Of a DNA stretch of 7,718 nucleotides, positions 6,270 to 7,718 are shown piece after piece. Position numbers and translations under genes: made by a program. Source of the stretch: an uncultured Prevotellaceae bacterium. GTDB lineage: Bacteria; Bacteroidota; Bacteroidia; Bacteroidales; Bacteroidaceae. The stretch spans positions 1 to 7,718 of the forward strand of contig CAMJAO010000094.1 in the NCBI GenBank assembly GCA_946403615.1, in the 5' to 3' direction. The stretch's first letter is position 1; each line of letters starts with the position of its first letter. The notes under the pieces were generated by a model that saw only the letters and a list, made by a program, of their open reading frames with translations, did no database searches and was not told the DNA's origin.

Positions 6270-7519
6270 TAGTCCCTATGGAACAAATCGCGGGTGTACA
6301 CCTTGTCTTTCACATCGTCAAGGGCTGATTCGTAGCGGTTGGCGATGATGGCATTGCTCTGACGCTTAAACTCCTCCAGGTCGTTGACCACCACACTGCC
6401 GAAGAATGTCGTGCCGTCTTTCAAGGTCGGTTCGTAGATGATGACCACCGCTCCTTTGGCCTTGATGCGTTTCATCACGCCCTGGATGCTGCTCTGACGG
6501 AAATTGTCGGAATTGGTTTTCATCGTCAGACGATACACTCCGATGACACAATGGCGCTCCTCATCTGGCGAGAAACCGCCACGCAGACTGTAATCGTAAT
6601 AGCCCGCCTTGGCCAAAACACGGTCAGCGATGAAATCTTTGCGGGTGCGGTTGCTCTCTACGATGGCTTGTATCAGGTTCTCAGGCACGTCGGCGTAGTT
6701 GGCCAGCAACTGCTTGGTGTCTTTCGGCAGACAGTAACCGCCGTAGCCGAACGAAGGGTTGTTGTAATGGCTGCCGATACGCGGGTCGAGTCCCACACCA
6801 TGGATGATGTCGGCGGTGTTGAGACCTTTCATCTCGGCATAGGTGTCTAACTCATTGAAGAAACTCACACGGAGTGCCAGATAGGTGTTGGCAAATAGTT
6901 TCACGGCCTCAGCCTCTGTGAATCCCATGATGAGCGTTTCCACATCCTCCTTCAGTGCGCCTGCTTTGACCAAACGGGCGAAAGTCTCGGCAGCCTCTTT
7001 CAGTTTGGCGTCATTGAGGTCGGTGCCTACGATGATACGGCTGGGGTAGAGGTTGTCGTAGAGGGCACGGCTCTCGCGCAGGAATTCGGGTGCGAAGATG
7101 ATGTTCTGCGAACCAGTCTTCTGGCGGATATGCTCGGTGAATCCCACGGGGATGGTCGATTTGATGACCATGATGGCGTCGGGGTTGCATTCCATCACCA
7201 GATGGATGACCTGCTCTACGGCCGAGGTGTCGAAATAATTGCGTTTGCTGTCGTAGTTGGTGGGAGTAGCGATGATGACATAATCGGCTTCACGGTACGC
7301 TTGCTCGGCGTCGAGTGTGGCGGTCAAATCCAACGGCTTGTTCTGCAGATAATCTTCTATCTCTTTGTCAGCGATGGGCGATTGCCTGTTGTTGAGCATC
7401 TCCACCTTCTCGGGGATGATATCCACAGCCGTCACATGATTGTGCTGTGCCAACAGTACGGCAAGTGACAATCCCACGTAGCCGGTTCCGGCCACTGCTA
7501 TGTTGTATGAGTCTTTCAT
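6269..7519 (-). CDS. ugd: UDP-glucose 6-dehydrogenase
   Basis: Cytosolic NAD-dependent enzyme oxidising UDP-glucose to UDP-glucuronate in two steps (EC 1.1.1.22), a supplier of uronic acids for capsule or exopolysaccharide. The 416 residues fit the family's usual 390-440. Seen in order: the NAD-binding GTGYVG loop (11-16), Asp33 ending beta 2, ATPTNYD (84-90), KSTIPVGFT (120-128), APEFLRES (143-150) with Glu145, Lys207 and Asn211 in the EAVKLFANTYLALR helix, and the catalytic Cys253 in GYGGYCLPKDT with Asp257. The C-terminal UDP-binding domain includes GVYRLTMKTNSDNFRQSS and ends KVYTRDLFHRD, a typical family end, so the gene is intact. ATG at 7519 gives the Rossmann strand at residue 6, with an AAAGGA sequence directly against the start. 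It follows the epimerase stop by 29 nt, consistent with one operon making UDP-GlcA and converting it to UDP-GalA. A related UDP-ManNAc dehydrogenase is less likely given the motifs. Confidence 0.95.
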   Translation of the reverse strand: MKDSYNIAVAGTGYVGLSLAVLLAQHNHVTAVDIIPEKVEMLNNRQSPIADKEIEDYLQNKPLDLTATLDAEQAYREADYVIIATPTNYDSKRNYFDTSAVEQVIHLVMECNPDAIMVIKSTIPVGFTEHIRQKTGSQNIIFAPEFLRESRALYDNLYPSRIIVGTDLNDAKLKEAAETFARLVKAGALKEDVETLIMGFTEAEAVKLFANTYLALRVSFFNELDTYAEMKGLNTADIIHGVGLDPRIGSHYNNPSFGYGGYCLPKDTKQLLANYADVPENLIQAIVESNRTRKDFIADRVLAKAGYYDYSLRGGFSPDEERHCVIGVYRLTMKTNSDNFRQSSIQGVMKRIKAKGAVVIIYEPTLKDGTTFFGSVVVNDLEEFKRQSNAIIANRYESALDDVKDKVYTRDLFHRD

Positions 7520-7548
7520 TCCTTTTTTTGTAATAAATAGTTTTGTCT

Positions 7549-7718
7549 TTATCTCAATGGATTCTTGTCAGATTGATACCATTCGATGAAACGGGCGATA
7601 CCCTCATGCAGCGTCACATGGGGCTTGTAGCCTATTTCTGTTTCCAGTTTTGTCGTATCGGCGTTGGTCATATACACGTCACCCGGTTGCATGGGCATCA
7701 TCACTTTTTCCGCTTTTT
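7549..7718 (-). CDS. NAD-dependent epimerase, C-terminal fragment (probable UDP-glucuronate 4-epimerase)
   Basis: The frame enters from the right window edge and ends at TAA (7549-7551), giving the last 55 residues. The fragment contains MMPMQPGDVYMTNADTTKLE, then IGYKPHVTLHEGIARFIEWY and DKNPLR. This P-M-Q-x-G-D-V-x-x-T-x-A-D-[TI] segment followed by the GYKP...L.EG...F..WY ending is characteristic of CapI-type short-chain epimerases that interconvert UDP-glucuronate and UDP-galacturonate. The catalytic YxxxK and NAD-binding regions lie outside the window, so activity and exact substrate cannot be checked. Its position directly before ugd fits a UDP-GlcA to UDP-GalA branch. The gene is cut only by the window edge. 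Confidence 0.9.
   Translation of the reverse strand, partial: KAEKVMMPMQPGDVYMTNADTTKLETEIGYKPHVTLHEGIARFIEWYQSDKNPLR

Noticed and set aside
5193..6272. A 359-codon plus-strand open frame opposite the glycosyltransferase
   Set aside because: It is antisense to a gene with recognisable GT-B features, its translation shows no familiar motif and is rich in His, Val and Gly as complement shadows often are, and it reads through the palindrome and repeat spacer.

Overview
The window reads as an accessory segment of a Bacteroidales chromosome, most likely Prevotella or a close relative. Evidence for this is a secreted multidomain endonuclease ending in a short Por/T9SS-like tail, a small peptide starting MRKYIRPAIK of a type common in Prevotella, start codons without clear Shine-Dalgarno sequences, and moderate GC. 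The genus is an inference from protein style, not from a marker gene.

All supported genes lie on the minus strand, so the window reads biologically from high to low coordinates. At the right edge (7718-7549) is the C-terminus of a GalE/CapI-type sugar-nucleotide epimerase. After 29 nt comes a complete UDP-glucose 6-dehydrogenase (ugd, 7519-6269). A 107-nt spacer (6268-6162) holds a GC-rich palindrome, a partial tandem duplication and a heptad array. Next come a GT-B-like glycosyltransferase that appears to use a TTG start (6161-5160) and an NTP_transf_5-type nucleotidyltransferase (5137-4046). A 77-nt AT-rich spacer follows. Then come a 54-residue peptide gene (3968-3804), a roughly 969-residue secreted endonuclease I-family protein (3769-860) and, 5 nt later, a lipoprotein of unknown function (854 to beyond the left edge).

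The right half looks like part of a capsular or exopolysaccharide locus. Ugd makes UDP-glucuronate, the epimerase probably interconverts UDP-GlcA and UDP-GalA, and the glycosyltransferase uses activated sugars. The nucleotidyltransferase is a frequent but poorly understood companion of such loci and of some peptide-modification loci. The left half looks like a surface or secretion module: peptide, secreted nuclease and lipoprotein, probably co-transcribed. Whether the halves form one transcription unit is unclear; the AT-rich gap at 3969-4045 is the likeliest place for a separate promoter.

No RNA gene, transposase, CRISPR array or phage gene was found, and no gene-free stretch exceeds 300 bases. 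I do not see a clearly new biological system. The items most worth a second look are the small peptide next to the orphan nucleotidyltransferase, the nuclease-coupled lipoprotein, and the repeat-bearing spacer after ugd.
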